NCBI GenBank assembly: GCA_964394585.1
Contig: CAYMYI010000044.1
Span: 1-30,322, forward strand
From: CAYUJH01 sp964394585
GTDB lineage: Bacteria > Bacteroidota > Bacteroidia > Cytophagales > Flammeovirgaceae
Length of the DNA: 30,322 nucleotides
Reading direction: 5' to 3'
Positions 1 through 7,589 of this stretch are shown piece by piece. Numbering within the stretch: the stretch's first letter is position 1; each line of letters begins with the position of its first letter. Position numbers and translations under genes: made by a program. The notes beneath the pieces were generated by a model that worked only from the letters and a program-made list of their open reading frames with translations, did no database searches and was not told where the DNA came from.

Positions 1-393
1 CGAGAACTCACAAAAGCCGAAGAACAAGTAATGCAAGTGCTTTGGGATTTAGAAAAAGCCTTTGTAAAAGACATTATCGAAGAGCTGCCGCCTAACGAAA
101 AAGGAGAAAAGCCAGCTTATAACACCATCTCAACCATTGTGCGCATTTTGGAGGGAAAAGGGTTTGTAGCGCATCGTTCGTTGGGGAAAACTTATGAGTA
201 TTATCCTACCATCGACCGTAAAGCCTACAGCGACTTTTTTCTTAAAAGTGTGATGTCGCGTTATTTCGGTGGCTCTTTCAAACAGATGGTATCCTTCTTT
301 GTGAAGGAAAATAACATAGAACTCAGTGAGTTCGACGCCCTCATGCGCGATGTAGAAGACGACCTGAAAAAAGATTCTGACGACTCAAAATAA
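1..393 (+). CDS. BlaI/MecI-family transcriptional repressor (5' end cut off by window)
   Basis: The reading frame is open from base 1 (R-E-L-T-K-A-E-E-Q-V before the first in-window Met at 31), so the start lies upstream; 130 residues are visible. BlaI/MecI repressors are about 120-130 residues, so only a few N-terminal residues are missing. The opening LTKAEEQVMQVLW matches the first helix of the winged-helix DNA-binding domain, and the stretch around YNTISTIVRILEGKGFVAH is the recognition helix and wing. The C-terminal half is the dimerisation region. In this family the repressor is inactivated when the partner membrane peptidase is triggered; that partner follows 9 bases downstream, so the two form an operon. 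The operator and promoter lie outside the window. The target genes are unknown; in Bacteroidota such pairs are common and need not concern beta-lactams. Family call firm, regulon unknown. Confidence 0.93.
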   Translation, partial: RELTKAEEQVMQVLWDLEKAFVKDIIEELPPNEKGEKPAYNTISTIVRILEGKGFVAHRSLGKTYEYYPTIDRKAYSDFFLKSVMSRYFGGSFKQMVSFFVKENNIELSEFDALMRDVEDDLKKDSDDSK

Positions 394-402
394 GCTAAGA
401 TT

Positions 403-2001
403 ATGATTTCTTATCTCTTACAAAGTAGTATCTGCCTTATCGCCTTGTATGCGGTATACTATGCTTTTTTCCGAAAAGACACGTTCTTTCAGCGCAATCG
501 GTTTTACCTGAACACAGCCTTGCTGGCATCGTTGGTGATTCCGCTACTATCGTTCCCCTCATGGCAGATGGGTGGCGAACCGATGGGCGTAGGGTATGTT
601 TTGCGCCCCTTGGGGATTGCCTCTGCTTCGGAAACGCCTATCACGCTGGAAACGGTTACCATCGTGGCAGAGCAAACCGTAGCACAAACGTGGGGAATTG
701 GTCTGATAGTAGGAGTGTACCTTGTAGTATCTGCCATCTTGTTGGGGAAACTTTTGCTAAGTTTTGTGCATTTGTTCCGATTTGTCCGCCAACATCGCAC
801 GGAGTATCATCAAGGGTATCGCTTAGTGCATACCGAAGGGAAACTCCCCACTTTTTCGTTTTTTTCCTTTCTATTTTGGGATAACCGCGTAGCGCTTTCC
901 GCCTCGGAAGTACAACAAATTAAAGCCCACGAGTTAGCGCACATTCGAGGTAAACACTCGTACGATTTACTGCTGATCGAGCTACTCAAAATAGTGTTTT
1001 GGTTCAATCCGGTGGTGTATGCTTACCACCGTGCTTTGGTAGACCAACACGAGTTTATTGCCGATCGAGCGGTCCTTCAACACACCGATTTAAAAATCTA
1101 TGCGCGTTTTGTGGTACAATCTATCTTTCAGAATACGCCCTTGCGTGTAGTCCATAATTTCAATCAATCACAACTAAAAACCCGAATCAAAATGATGCAG
1201 AAAAATGCAACCTCCCGTTCAAAAAGTTGGAAAGTAGCCCTTGCACTTCCCATGCTTGCCTTGCTGTTATTCACGTTTTCGTGCAACGATAGCGAAATGA
1301 CTGGTACCCCGGAAAACCCTGTACAGTTTAAAAACCAACTCCCGTTTGGCAGTGCCGATATAGTTGCCCAAGCCGATAAAAATGCAGAACCTAAAGAAGG
1401 ATTCCCCGCGTTATTTGGCAACTTGCTCAAAGAGGTTAACCTACCCGAACAAACCGAAGGAACGGTATTTATTCGCTTTATCGTGGGGAAAGAAGGGACT
1501 TTGCGCAATGCCGAAGTAAAAAAGGGGATTTCGCCCGCCATTGACGAAGCCATCCTTGGCAGTTTTGTAAAACTGGCAAACACCGATTGGAGCCCGGCAA
1601 TGCTCGAAGGCGCACCGGTAAATCAAGAATTAATTTTGCCTGTGAAAATTGCTAGAAGTACTACCCAAAAAGTAGAAACCGAGGCAGCTACCACAGAAGT
1701 AGATCAACCGGCAGCCCCTGTAGGAGGAATGGCGGCGTTTATGCAAGCGCTTGCTGCTAACCTGGCATACCCCCAAGAGGCGCAAGATGCAAAACTAGAA
1801 GGAAGAGTGTTTGTGCAATTTGTGGTGAACAAAGAGGGTGCTTTGCAAAATGCCAAAGTAGTGCGTGGGTTTGACAAAGCCTGCGAAGATGCAGCACTTG
1901 CCGCCTTAACCTCGTTAGAGATACAATGGACACCCGCGATGAAAGATGGGAAAAAAGTGAATTCGCAAATGATACTACCTGTTACTTTTAGACTCAATTA
2001 A
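403..2001 (+). CDS. BlaR1-like M56 membrane metallopeptidase with two C-terminal TonB-like domains
   Basis: A 532-residue membrane sensor-protease, expected to cut or inactivate the BlaI-like repressor encoded just upstream. Hydrophobic segments lie near residues 1-21, 35-52, 99-122, 190-208 and 278-293. The zinc site HELAH is at 176-180, with a probable third ligand at E217 in HEFIAD. After the last membrane segment there is no penicillin-binding sensor domain as in classical BlaR1. Instead there are two similar TonB C-terminal-like domains, about 332-418 and 440-530, each with an F(I/V)xFxVxKEGxLxNAxVxxG(I/F) core, joined by an Ala/Thr/Glu-rich linker. This M56-TonB arrangement is known from Bacteroidota; the signal sensed is not. 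It is the last gene of the unit: a terminator follows at 2055-2078. The start ATG at 403 begins directly with a membrane segment. Confidence 0.92.
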   Translation: MISYLLQSSICLIALYAVYYAFFRKDTFFQRNRFYLNTALLASLVIPLLSFPSWQMGGEPMGVGYVLRPLGIASASETPITLETVTIVAEQTVAQTWGIGLIVGVYLVVSAILLGKLLLSFVHLFRFVRQHRTEYHQGYRLVHTEGKLPTFSFFSFLFWDNRVALSASEVQQIKAHELAHIRGKHSYDLLLIELLKIVFWFNPVVYAYHRALVDQHEFIADRAVLQHTDLKIYARFVVQSIFQNTPLRVVHNFNQSQLKTRIKMMQKNATSRSKSWKVALALPMLALLLFTFSCNDSEMTGTPENPVQFKNQLPFGSADIVAQADKNAEPKEGFPALFGNLLKEVNLPEQTEGTVFIRFIVGKEGTLRNAEVKKGISPAIDEAILGSFVKLANTDWSPAMLEGAPVNQELILPVKIARSTTQKVETEAATTEVDQPAAPVGGMAAFMQALAANLAYPQEAQDAKLEGRVFVQFVVNKEGALQNAKVVRGFDKACEDAALAALTSLEIQWTPAMKDGKKVNSQMILPVTFRLN

Positions 2002-2054
2002 ACGATAGCGACCCAAATCAAAAAAAAGAACAGATCATGTGATAAAGGCAAAGG

Positions 2055-2078
2055 CTCCTTCCGTTGAAGGAGTTTTTT
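2055..2078 (+). terminator. Rho-independent terminator after the BlaI/BlaR1-like pair
   Basis: CTCCTTC (2055-2061), loop CGTT, GAAGGAG (2066-2072), then six T. It ends the upstream operon and also shows that a TTG start at 2064 for the next gene is not credible. Confidence 0.85.
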
Positions 2079-2180
2079 GTTGGATGCCGACTCATCATAT
2101 GGCGGTTTTCTAAAGTTTGTATTACCAAGAAAGCCTTTCGCTGGTTAACTTTAGGCATATCTATGGTAAATAGCTTTTGT

Positions 2181-3338
2181 ATGAACATCGCTTTGTTTTT
2201 TGATTTTTTCGATGCAGAAATGCGAGAACCGCTTCAACAAGGCGGCACACTTGGCGAACAAGTGCAGTTTGCCCTCGAAGCCAGCACCGATTGGCAAGAA
2301 GCCGAAGTAGCACTCATTGGCGTACCTGAGTACCGTTTTGAAGTTGCCTCTCCTTCGGAGCCTTCTGCATTGCTGTATCAAGTACGGAAAGCGTTGTATG
2401 CCTTTACACCGCTGAGCAAGCCTTGCCAACTAATCGACTTGGGCAATTTACGGCTAGGCGAAACGCCAGAGGAAACCTTGTATCGGCTAAAAGAAGTATG
2501 CGAAATGCTAATTTCGCACCATACGTTCCCGCTCATTGTAGGAGGGAGCCATGCCCTCGATTACGGGCAATATATGGCGTACGAGAACTTAGAAAAAATT
2601 GTAAGCGTACTAAATGTAGATGCCCGTGTAGATCTTTCGTTTGACGAAGAAAGCTCTGCCAACTTGCGACATGTGCACCAAATTTTGATGCACCATCCGA
2701 ATTTTCTGTTCGAATATACCCACTTGGCACAACAGCGCTATTTGGTACACCCTGAAACCTTAAAAACTCTCGAAAAGCTCAAGTACGATACCCTCAGCGT
2801 GGGGCAAATTCGCGATTCGACTGCCCAAGTAGAGCCGCTCATTCGGGCGGCTGATATGCTATCGTTCGATATGAGCGCTCTGAAAAGCCCGCATGGCAAT
2901 GAAGAGGCAACTCCTTTTGGGCTTACCGGCGAGGAAGCCTGCCAACTATGCTGGTATGCCGGGCACAATGCCCAACTCAGCTCTGCTGGTTTTTATGGAG
3001 TATCGCCGGCGACCTCTCGCACTCTCCTCGCGTGCGATACCCTTGCCGTAATGCTTTGGTATTTTATAGAAGGATTTGCCCACCGCACTGAGGAAATGAG
3101 TTTTAAAAGCAACTTTCATATCAAATACACAGTGGCAATGGGCAGCCAACAAAGCGATTTAGTATTTTACAAAAGTAAGCATTCGGAAAAGTGGTGGATG
3201 GAAGTCCCCGTGCCGGCAAAAGCTACGCAGTCCATCAATCGAAGTGCCATCGTGCCCTGTAGTTACGAAGACTATCAAGAAGCCGCTCGGGGGAACATCC
3301 CTCTACGATGGATTAAAACCGTAGAGAAGTTTTCGTAG
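2181..3338 (+). CDS. Arginase-fold (formimidoylglutamase-like) protein with incomplete metal site
   Basis: A 385-residue protein of the ureohydrolase (arginase/agmatinase/formimidoylglutamase) superfamily. The core motifs are recognisable: GGSHALDYG at 121-129 (His124), NVDARVD at 145-151 and SFDMSA at 228-233. In active enzymes the second motif is DAHxD and the third SxDxD; here the middle His is Arg149 and the last Asp is Ser232, so two of six usual manganese ligands are replaced. The C-terminal roughly 80 residues (WWMEVP, VPCSYEDY) form an extension I associate with the Bacteroidota branch often labelled formimidoylglutamase. Hydrolase activity is therefore doubtful and the role unknown. 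I chose ATG 2181; the open frame runs back to TTG 2064 but that lies inside a terminator, and ATG 2163 is a second option. No histidine-degradation genes are nearby. Confidence 0.82.
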   Translation: MNIALFFDFFDAEMREPLQQGGTLGEQVQFALEASTDWQEAEVALIGVPEYRFEVASPSEPSALLYQVRKALYAFTPLSKPCQLIDLGNLRLGETPEETLYRLKEVCEMLISHHTFPLIVGGSHALDYGQYMAYENLEKIVSVLNVDARVDLSFDEESSANLRHVHQILMHHPNFLFEYTHLAQQRYLVHPETLKTLEKLKYDTLSVGQIRDSTAQVEPLIRAADMLSFDMSALKSPHGNEEATPFGLTGEEACQLCWYAGHNAQLSSAGFYGVSPATSRTLLACDTLAVMLWYFIEGFAHRTEEMSFKSNFHIKYTVAMGSQQSDLVFYKSKHSEKWWMEVPVPAKATQSINRSAIVPCSYEDYQEAARGNIPLRWIKTVEKFS

Positions 3339-3414
3339 TTAGTCCACACAAAGACATTCGTTCTAATCGAATTCGTCTAGCTTTATCATTTCAGTATCTA
3401 ATAATATTAAAACC

Positions 3415-3750
3415 ATGAAAGACACCTATTACAGCCCCGAAGATTTGCCAAAGTTTGGCAACATCAAAGAGTTTCAACCCGAGCTTGCCAAGAAGTTTTT
3501 CGATTGGTACGGCGAAGCCTTTAAAGAAGGAGCCCTTACTGCCAGAGAAAAATCGCTAATTGCCCTAGCAGTGGCACACGCAATCCAATGCCCATATTGC
3601 ATCGATGCATACACAACCGACTCGCTCGAAAAAGGTGCCGACGAAGAACAAATGATGGAGGCAGTGCATGTTGCCGCCGCTATTCGTGGAGGAGCTTCGC
3701 TCGTTCATGGCGTACAAATGATGAACAAAACCAAAGATCTAACCATGTAA
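3415..3750 (+). CDS. Arsenosugar-biosynthesis-associated peroxidase-like protein (CMD/AhpD family)
   Basis: A 111-residue protein of the carboxymuconolactone decarboxylase/AhpD fold. The redox motif CPYC is at 59-62, preceded by the conserved REK (44-46) and followed by IDAYT, where classical AhpD has His in place of Tyr. The MMEAVHVAAAIRGG segment and the nearly full-length resemblance match the small CMD-type protein found beside ArsS radical SAM enzymes. It is therefore probably a thiol-based redox or peroxidase partner in organoarsenic metabolism, although its exact reaction is not established. The arsS-like gene starts 55 bases downstream on the same strand with no terminator between, so they are likely co-transcribed. 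The preceding gene is 76 bases upstream and may or may not belong to the same unit. Confidence 0.88.
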   Translation: MKDTYYSPEDLPKFGNIKEFQPELAKKFFDWYGEAFKEGALTAREKSLIALAVAHAIQCPYCIDAYTTDSLEKGADEEQMMEAVHVAAAIRGGASLVHGVQMMNKTKDLTM

Positions 3751-3805
3751 ATTTTTCAATGCCTTGAAATAGCTTTCTGGGCATTGTCTTTCAATCGTAT
3801 TAATT

Positions 3806-4855
3806 ATGACTATTAGCAGTTTACAACGAAGAAAACACCAACTAGCTTCCGCCGCTCGGCAAGTTCAACACTTAGATGATGACGAGCAGAACACCACAGA
3901 ACGCTTTGAAGTACCTATGCGCGCTGCCGGCTTATACCCGCTGAAACCTACTAAAATTGATATTTTCCAAGTGAATGTAGGGAAAATGTGCAACCAAACC
4001 TGCAAACATTGCCATGTAGATGCTGGGCCAGATCGCAAAGAAATTATGACGCGCGAAACGATGATGTACTGCATAGAGGCGCTGCGCCAAAGCGATATCC
4101 AAACCGTAGACCTTACTGGAGGCGCGCCGGAAATGAATCCGCATTTTCGTTGGTTTGTAGAGGAAATCCGCAAACTAGGGCGCAAAGTGATGGTGCGTTG
4201 CAATCTGACCATTATTGTAGCCAACCCCAAGTACCACGACCTGCCCGAGTTTTTTCGCGATCATCAGGTTGAAGTAGTTTCATCGCTGCCGTACTTTTCG
4301 GCGCGTAGAACTGATGCTCAACGGGGCGAAGGGGTATTTGAAAAATCGATTAGAGCCCTTAACATGTTGAATGAGGTAGGGTATGGAAAAGAAGGAACTG
4401 GGCTAACCCTTAATTTGGTGTACAACCCTACAGGAGCCTTTATGCCCTCGGCTCAAGAAAGCCTCGAAAAAGAGTTTAAACAAAAACTAGCACAAGGATA
4501 TGGCATTTCGTTCAATCGTTTATTTGCCATCACAAATTTACCAATTAGCCGGTTTTTAGAGTACCTCATTGCTACAGAAAACTACGATGCCTACATAGAG
4601 AAACTCGCCAACGCATTCAATCCGGCGGCAGCGGCAGGCGTGATGTGCCGCAACACCATTTCTATCGGCTGGGATGGTTACCTCTACGATTGCGATTTTA
4701 ACCAAATGTTAGAACTAAAAGTAGAAAATACAGCCCCGCAGCATATTAGTCAGTTTGATGTACAAGCTTTAGAAAGCCGATCTATTGTAGTAAACCGCCA
4801 TTGCTACGGATGTACGGCAGGCGCCGGATCAAGCTGTGGAGGGGAAACCGTATGA
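3806..4855 (+). CDS. arsS: Arsenosugar biosynthesis radical SAM protein ArsS
   Basis: A 349-residue radical SAM enzyme. The 4Fe-4S/SAM motif CxxxCxxC is C62, C66, C69 (CNQTCKHCHVDAGP), followed by DLTGGAPEM at 102-110. The C-terminal part carries further cysteines, C281, C296 (GYLYDCDFNQML) and C333/C336/C344 in RHCYGCTAGAGSSC, probably binding auxiliary iron-sulfur clusters. This combination and the DUF3641-type C-terminus are diagnostic of ArsS, which acts on a SAM-derived arsenical in dimethylarsinoyl-sugar formation. Some family members use selenocysteine; here Cys is used throughout and the TGA at 4853 is a normal stop. The CMD protein upstream supports the assignment. No arsenic methyltransferase (ArsM) gene is in the window. 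The first roughly 45 residues are a charged, Gln-rich lead-in; start ATG 3806 is the furthest good option. Confidence 0.9.
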   Translation: MTISSLQRRKHQLASAARQVQHLDDDEQNTTERFEVPMRAAGLYPLKPTKIDIFQVNVGKMCNQTCKHCHVDAGPDRKEIMTRETMMYCIEALRQSDIQTVDLTGGAPEMNPHFRWFVEEIRKLGRKVMVRCNLTIIVANPKYHDLPEFFRDHQVEVVSSLPYFSARRTDAQRGEGVFEKSIRALNMLNEVGYGKEGTGLTLNLVYNPTGAFMPSAQESLEKEFKQKLAQGYGISFNRLFAITNLPISRFLEYLIATENYDAYIEKLANAFNPAAAAGVMCRNTISIGWDGYLYDCDFNQMLELKVENTAPQHISQFDVQALESRSIVVNRHCYGCTAGAGSSCGGETV

Positions 4856-4869
4856 TTCTTAAAAAGAAA

Positions 4870-4898
4870 AAAGGACAGCTTCAGGTGGACTGTCCTTT
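4870..4898. terminator. Bidirectional terminator between arsS and the small exported protein gene
   Basis: AAAGGACAG (4870-4878), 11-base loop, CTGTCCTTT (4890-4898). On the minus strand it is followed by a long T-rich tract (complement of the A-rich run at 4861-4872), so it is strongest for the minus-strand gene 4983-5324; it can also end arsS on the plus strand. Confidence 0.82.
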
Positions 4899-4982
4899 CG
4901 TTAGGTTATGAAGAAGATTATTAGGTTACATTACTGAGTGGTAAAGCATACAGAAACCGTGAAAAAAGCCGTTTGTGTATAC

Positions 4983-5324
4983 TTATAAGATGATGAAGTA
5001 ATAAGTAGTACCGTCTAACATCAGCGGGCTTGCACCTTCTGGTAGTGCCTCAAAGTCGATTTCGCCTTCTTGCGTTTCGATTAGGTTTCCTTTTGCATCG
5101 TATACCAATACCTTTTCAATTTCGGTAGTATCTTCAATGCTTGCTAGAACTTGTTCAAGCGAGTAATCTAACTCATTCGTTAGGCGCTCTAACAAAGCTT
5201 GTTCCTCTGTAGTAAGCGGTGATATTTCATTAGCTGGAAGCGATTTCACAACAGGTTGCGTAGAGGCAAAACCAAGTGTAGTAAATCCAATAAGAAGTGC
5301 GAGGGTTACAAATGACTTTTTCAT
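4983..5324 (-). CDS. Small exported protein of unknown function
   Basis: A 113-residue protein. Residues 1-20 are a clear signal peptide (MKK, hydrophobic core FVTLALLIGFTTLG, then FA before STQ), without a lipobox, so it should be released to the periplasm or outside. The mature part is acidic: a helical stretch around TTEEQALLERLTNEL, then VLVYDAKGNLIETQEGEIDF, which resembles a beta hairpin, and a hydrophobic end YYFIIL. I do not recognise the family. It forms a single-gene unit: terminator 4870-4898 lies downstream, and the upstream 213-base gap holds a perfect-arm inverted repeat TGTACG-N4-CGTACA shared with the small gene at 22894-22992. This suggests control by a dedicated regulator. 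Coding status is well supported by signal peptide and isolated position; function unknown. Confidence 0.75.
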   Translation of the reverse strand: MKKSFVTLALLIGFTTLGFASTQPVVKSLPANEISPLTTEEQALLERLTNELDYSLEQVLASIEDTTEIEKVLVYDAKGNLIETQEGEIDFEALPEGASPLMLDGTTYYFIIL

Positions 5325-5417
5325 GATTTCTTAAGTGTTTAGATGAATGGAATGGGTTAGTTTTTTTCATGATTTCGTAGTATTGCTAAACTCAAACCAA
5401 TCTATTTAAACATCAGT

Positions 5418-5481
5418 AAATCAGGTGTTTATAACTATTTCTCGACAAGGTGTATGGTAATTATATGTACGTTTTCGTACA
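5418..5481 (-). promoter_or_regulatory. Composite operator-like element, copy 1
   Basis: Read on the minus strand: TGTACG-AAAA-CGTACA (5466-5481), then 41 bases, then CTGATTT (5418-5424). The same two parts at the same 41-base spacing occur at 23065-23128. It lies 93 bases upstream of the start codon at 5324. The palindromic arms suggest a dimeric DNA-binding protein; which one is unknown. A good -7 box could not be placed with confidence. Confidence 0.6.
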
Positions 5482-5537
5482 AAATATCTTGGAATCTGTT
5501 CGCTTATTTACACTTGCTGCTCTTTTGGGCGGGCTTG

Positions 5538-5882
5538 CTAGAGTTTTTTTAAAGCGTGAGCAAGTTCTTGGTAGGCTTGTGTACAATCTTGCTCAATGGT
5601 GGCAATGTATTGTTGCATTTTTTTAATATCGCCATCTACTTTGGCTTCCTGTTCTAAAGCTAGACAAGCTTTATGTGTAGAAGTCATCCCTAGCATTTTT
5701 AACGACGATTTGAGCGCATGCGCTGTGTACGCAACGCTTTCTATCTGTTCTTGCGAAAGGGCGTCATGCAATTTTTTTAGTTCGGTAGGGGTGTGCTGCA
5801 AGAACGCCTGCACGGTTTCAGCGATAAAAGTAGTATCTCCATAACTCACTTTGTGAAGATAGTCTAAGTTACAGATTGTCAT
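5538..5882 (-). CDS. Histidine phosphotransfer (HPt) domain protein
   Basis: A 114-residue, all-helical protein. The HPt signature TAHALKSSLKMLG places the phosphorylated His at residue 55, and the rest fits a four-helix bundle with no other domain. HPt proteins shuttle phosphate between the receiver of a hybrid kinase and a second response regulator. The gene follows the NtrC-type regulator on the same strand with a 66-base gap, so both are probably co-transcribed. That makes it a natural donor for that regulator's Asp57. No cognate kinase is adjacent; the nearest hybrid kinase in the window is at 14701-16671, and a link between them is inference only. Confidence 0.9.
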   Translation of the reverse strand: MTICNLDYLHKVSYGDTTFIAETVQAFLQHTPTELKKLHDALSQEQIESVAYTAHALKSSLKMLGMTSTHKACLALEQEAKVDGDIKKMQQYIATIEQDCTQAYQELAHALKKL

Positions 5883-5948
5883 AGGAATTAGGTTTAACAG
5901 GCGAACGAAATACGATTAGCTTAGTATAGCGTAGTGTATGGCAAACGT

Positions 5949-7316
5949 TTATGAGGCGTCATCTAGTTCTTTCATTTCTTGTAGGTAGCGGTAAATGGTA
6001 GATTTTCCAATATCGAGCTTTCGCGCTACAAGCATTACGTTATTATCGTATTTTTTTAAGAAACTTCGAACGATATCAAAGGTATACTCCCGTAATGATT
6101 TTTCTTGGCTAAACAAGTGCGTTTCGTCGTTTAAGGAGTTAAAGTGGATGTCGTCTTCGGTGATTTTTCCCTCAGAGCACATCACAGTGGCGAGTTCTAC
6201 CATGGCTTTTAGCTCGCGAATGTTACCCGGATACCCGTACGACATCAGCTTATCGATGGCACCTTGAGTGAGCGAAACATTCGGCATGCCATTTTCTTTG
6301 CAGAAATTCTCGATGAAATAACGGCTAATCAGGATAATATCGAAGCCTCGCTCGCGCAATGGGGGCAAGTGGATGGGCATTCCCATGAGTCGGTAGTAGA
6401 GGTCTTCGCGGAATTTGCCTTCTTTTACTAGCTTGGTTAAGTCGCGGTGGGTTGCAGTAATTACCCGTACATCGAGCTTTACTTTACTATTTCCACCAAT
6501 GCGCTCTATTTCGCGTTCTTGGAGTACACGGAGCAATTTAGCTTGCAAGTTCATATCCATTTCACCTATTTCATCGAGGAAAATAGTGCCTTTGTTGGCT
6601 TCTTCGAATTTACCGACGCGCCGGGCTACAGCACCGGTAAACGCTCCTTTCTCGTGCCCAAATAGTTCGCTTTCGAGGAGCGTATCGGGTATGGCAGCAA
6701 TATTCACGGCTACAAATGGGAAACGCTTGCGGGGCGAATTGAAATGGGTAGCCTTCGCTACTATTTCTTTGCCAGTGCCGGTTTCGCCGGTAATAGAAAC
6801 GGTTATGTTTGTTTTTACAGCTTTTTCTAGCATTTTAAATACGCGTGTGATGGCGTCGCTATTTCCAATAATAGATTTATTAAAATCGTATTTGTTAGAA
6901 AGTTCTTCGCGGAGTGATTCTACCTCGCGGGCTAACATCACATTTTTCTTGGCATTACTGATGCTATTGAGCAAACGCTCGCGGATGTCTTCATCTTTGG
7001 TAATATAATCGTATGCCCCTTCTTTCAGCAAGTTCACCGCTGTTTTAATGTCTTCTTGCCCGGAGATTACAATCACAGGAAGTTCGGGGTATGCAAACCG
7101 AATGCGTTTCAAGAGTTCCACGCCACTAAAATCGGGGAGGCGGTAGTCGAGTGTTATCAGAGAAGGGTTATTGGGCAATGCATCGAGCATTTCCCTCCCC
7201 GATTGAAACATCCTTAGCTCATGCTCAGGGTCGAGCGTGAGTAGGTAGTTCAGCATTTTTGAAAATACCGGGTCGTCTTCTACTGCATAAATTAAGAAAC
7301 GCGATGAGCTGTTCAT
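5949..7316 (-). CDS. NtrC-family sigma-54-dependent response regulator
   Basis: A 455-residue transcription activator in the usual three-part order. The receiver is about 7-125, with acidic pair E13/D14/D15, phospho-acceptor Asp57 (LITLDYRLPD) and Lys107. The AAA+ domain is about 147-380: Walker A GETGTGKE at 177-184, the sigma-54 contact loop GAFTGA at 224-229, Walker B FLDEIGEM at 246-253 and REDLYYRL at 303-310. A Fis-type helix-turn-helix sits at about 420-447 (NNVMLVARKLDIGKSTIYRYL). The intact GAFTGA loop implies real sigma-54 activation. The HPt gene lies 66 bases downstream. Upstream it is divergent from the Lon-domain gene across a 273-base gap. Targets are not evident; I found no convincing -24/-12 promoter in the window. 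Confidence 0.95.
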   Translation of the reverse strand: MNSSSRFLIYAVEDDPVFSKMLNYLLTLDPEHELRMFQSGREMLDALPNNPSLITLDYRLPDFSGVELLKRIRFAYPELPVIVISGQEDIKTAVNLLKEGAYDYITKDEDIRERLLNSISNAKKNVMLAREVESLREELSNKYDFNKSIIGNSDAITRVFKMLEKAVKTNITVSITGETGTGKEIVAKATHFNSPRKRFPFVAVNIAAIPDTLLESELFGHEKGAFTGAVARRVGKFEEANKGTIFLDEIGEMDMNLQAKLLRVLQEREIERIGGNSKVKLDVRVITATHRDLTKLVKEGKFREDLYYRLMGMPIHLPPLRERGFDIILISRYFIENFCKENGMPNVSLTQGAIDKLMSYGYPGNIRELKAMVELATVMCSEGKITEDDIHFNSLNDETHLFSQEKSLREYTFDIVRSFLKKYDNNVMLVARKLDIGKSTIYRYLQEMKELDDAS

Positions 7317-7589
7317 ATACGGTGAGGTTGTGTTATTATCTGTTAGAATGGAGTCTTACTCTTGATACGCTACAAGTTCAAGATAATTGCCAAATTTGGG
7401 AAACGCTTTCCATTTTAAAAATATCAAGAGGTAAAACAGAGGTTCTAAGGCGTACCTTGGACATCTGCAAAAGTTGGCACTAAGGCTAGAGAAATTATTC
7501 TATTTGTGCCTACTCAATTGGTATTGTATCTTAGAACAAACACAAAAGTAGCGCAAATAGTATTTTTTAAAACCTGTGATTCGGTCGGT

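Noticed and set aside
2064..2180. N-terminal extension of the arginase-fold protein back to TTG 2064
   Set aside because: The TTG lies inside the hairpin of a rho-independent terminator, and the extra residues do not resemble the family.
3368..3375. Palindrome CGAATTCG upstream of the CMD gene, identical to the core of the 23113-23128 site
   Set aside because: The TGTA/TACA outer arms and the CTGATTT at 41 bases are missing; eight bases alone can be chance.
4853..4855. TGA at the end of arsS as a possible selenocysteine codon, since some ArsS proteins are selenoproteins
   Set aside because: The expected cysteines are all present upstream, the protein already ends at its usual place, and a terminator begins 15 bases later.
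7474..7480. TTGGCAC resembling the -24 half of a sigma-54 promoter, upstream of the Lon-domain gene and near the NtrC-type gene
   Set aside because: The required GC of the -12 half is not at the right distance; the nearest GC is three bases too close.
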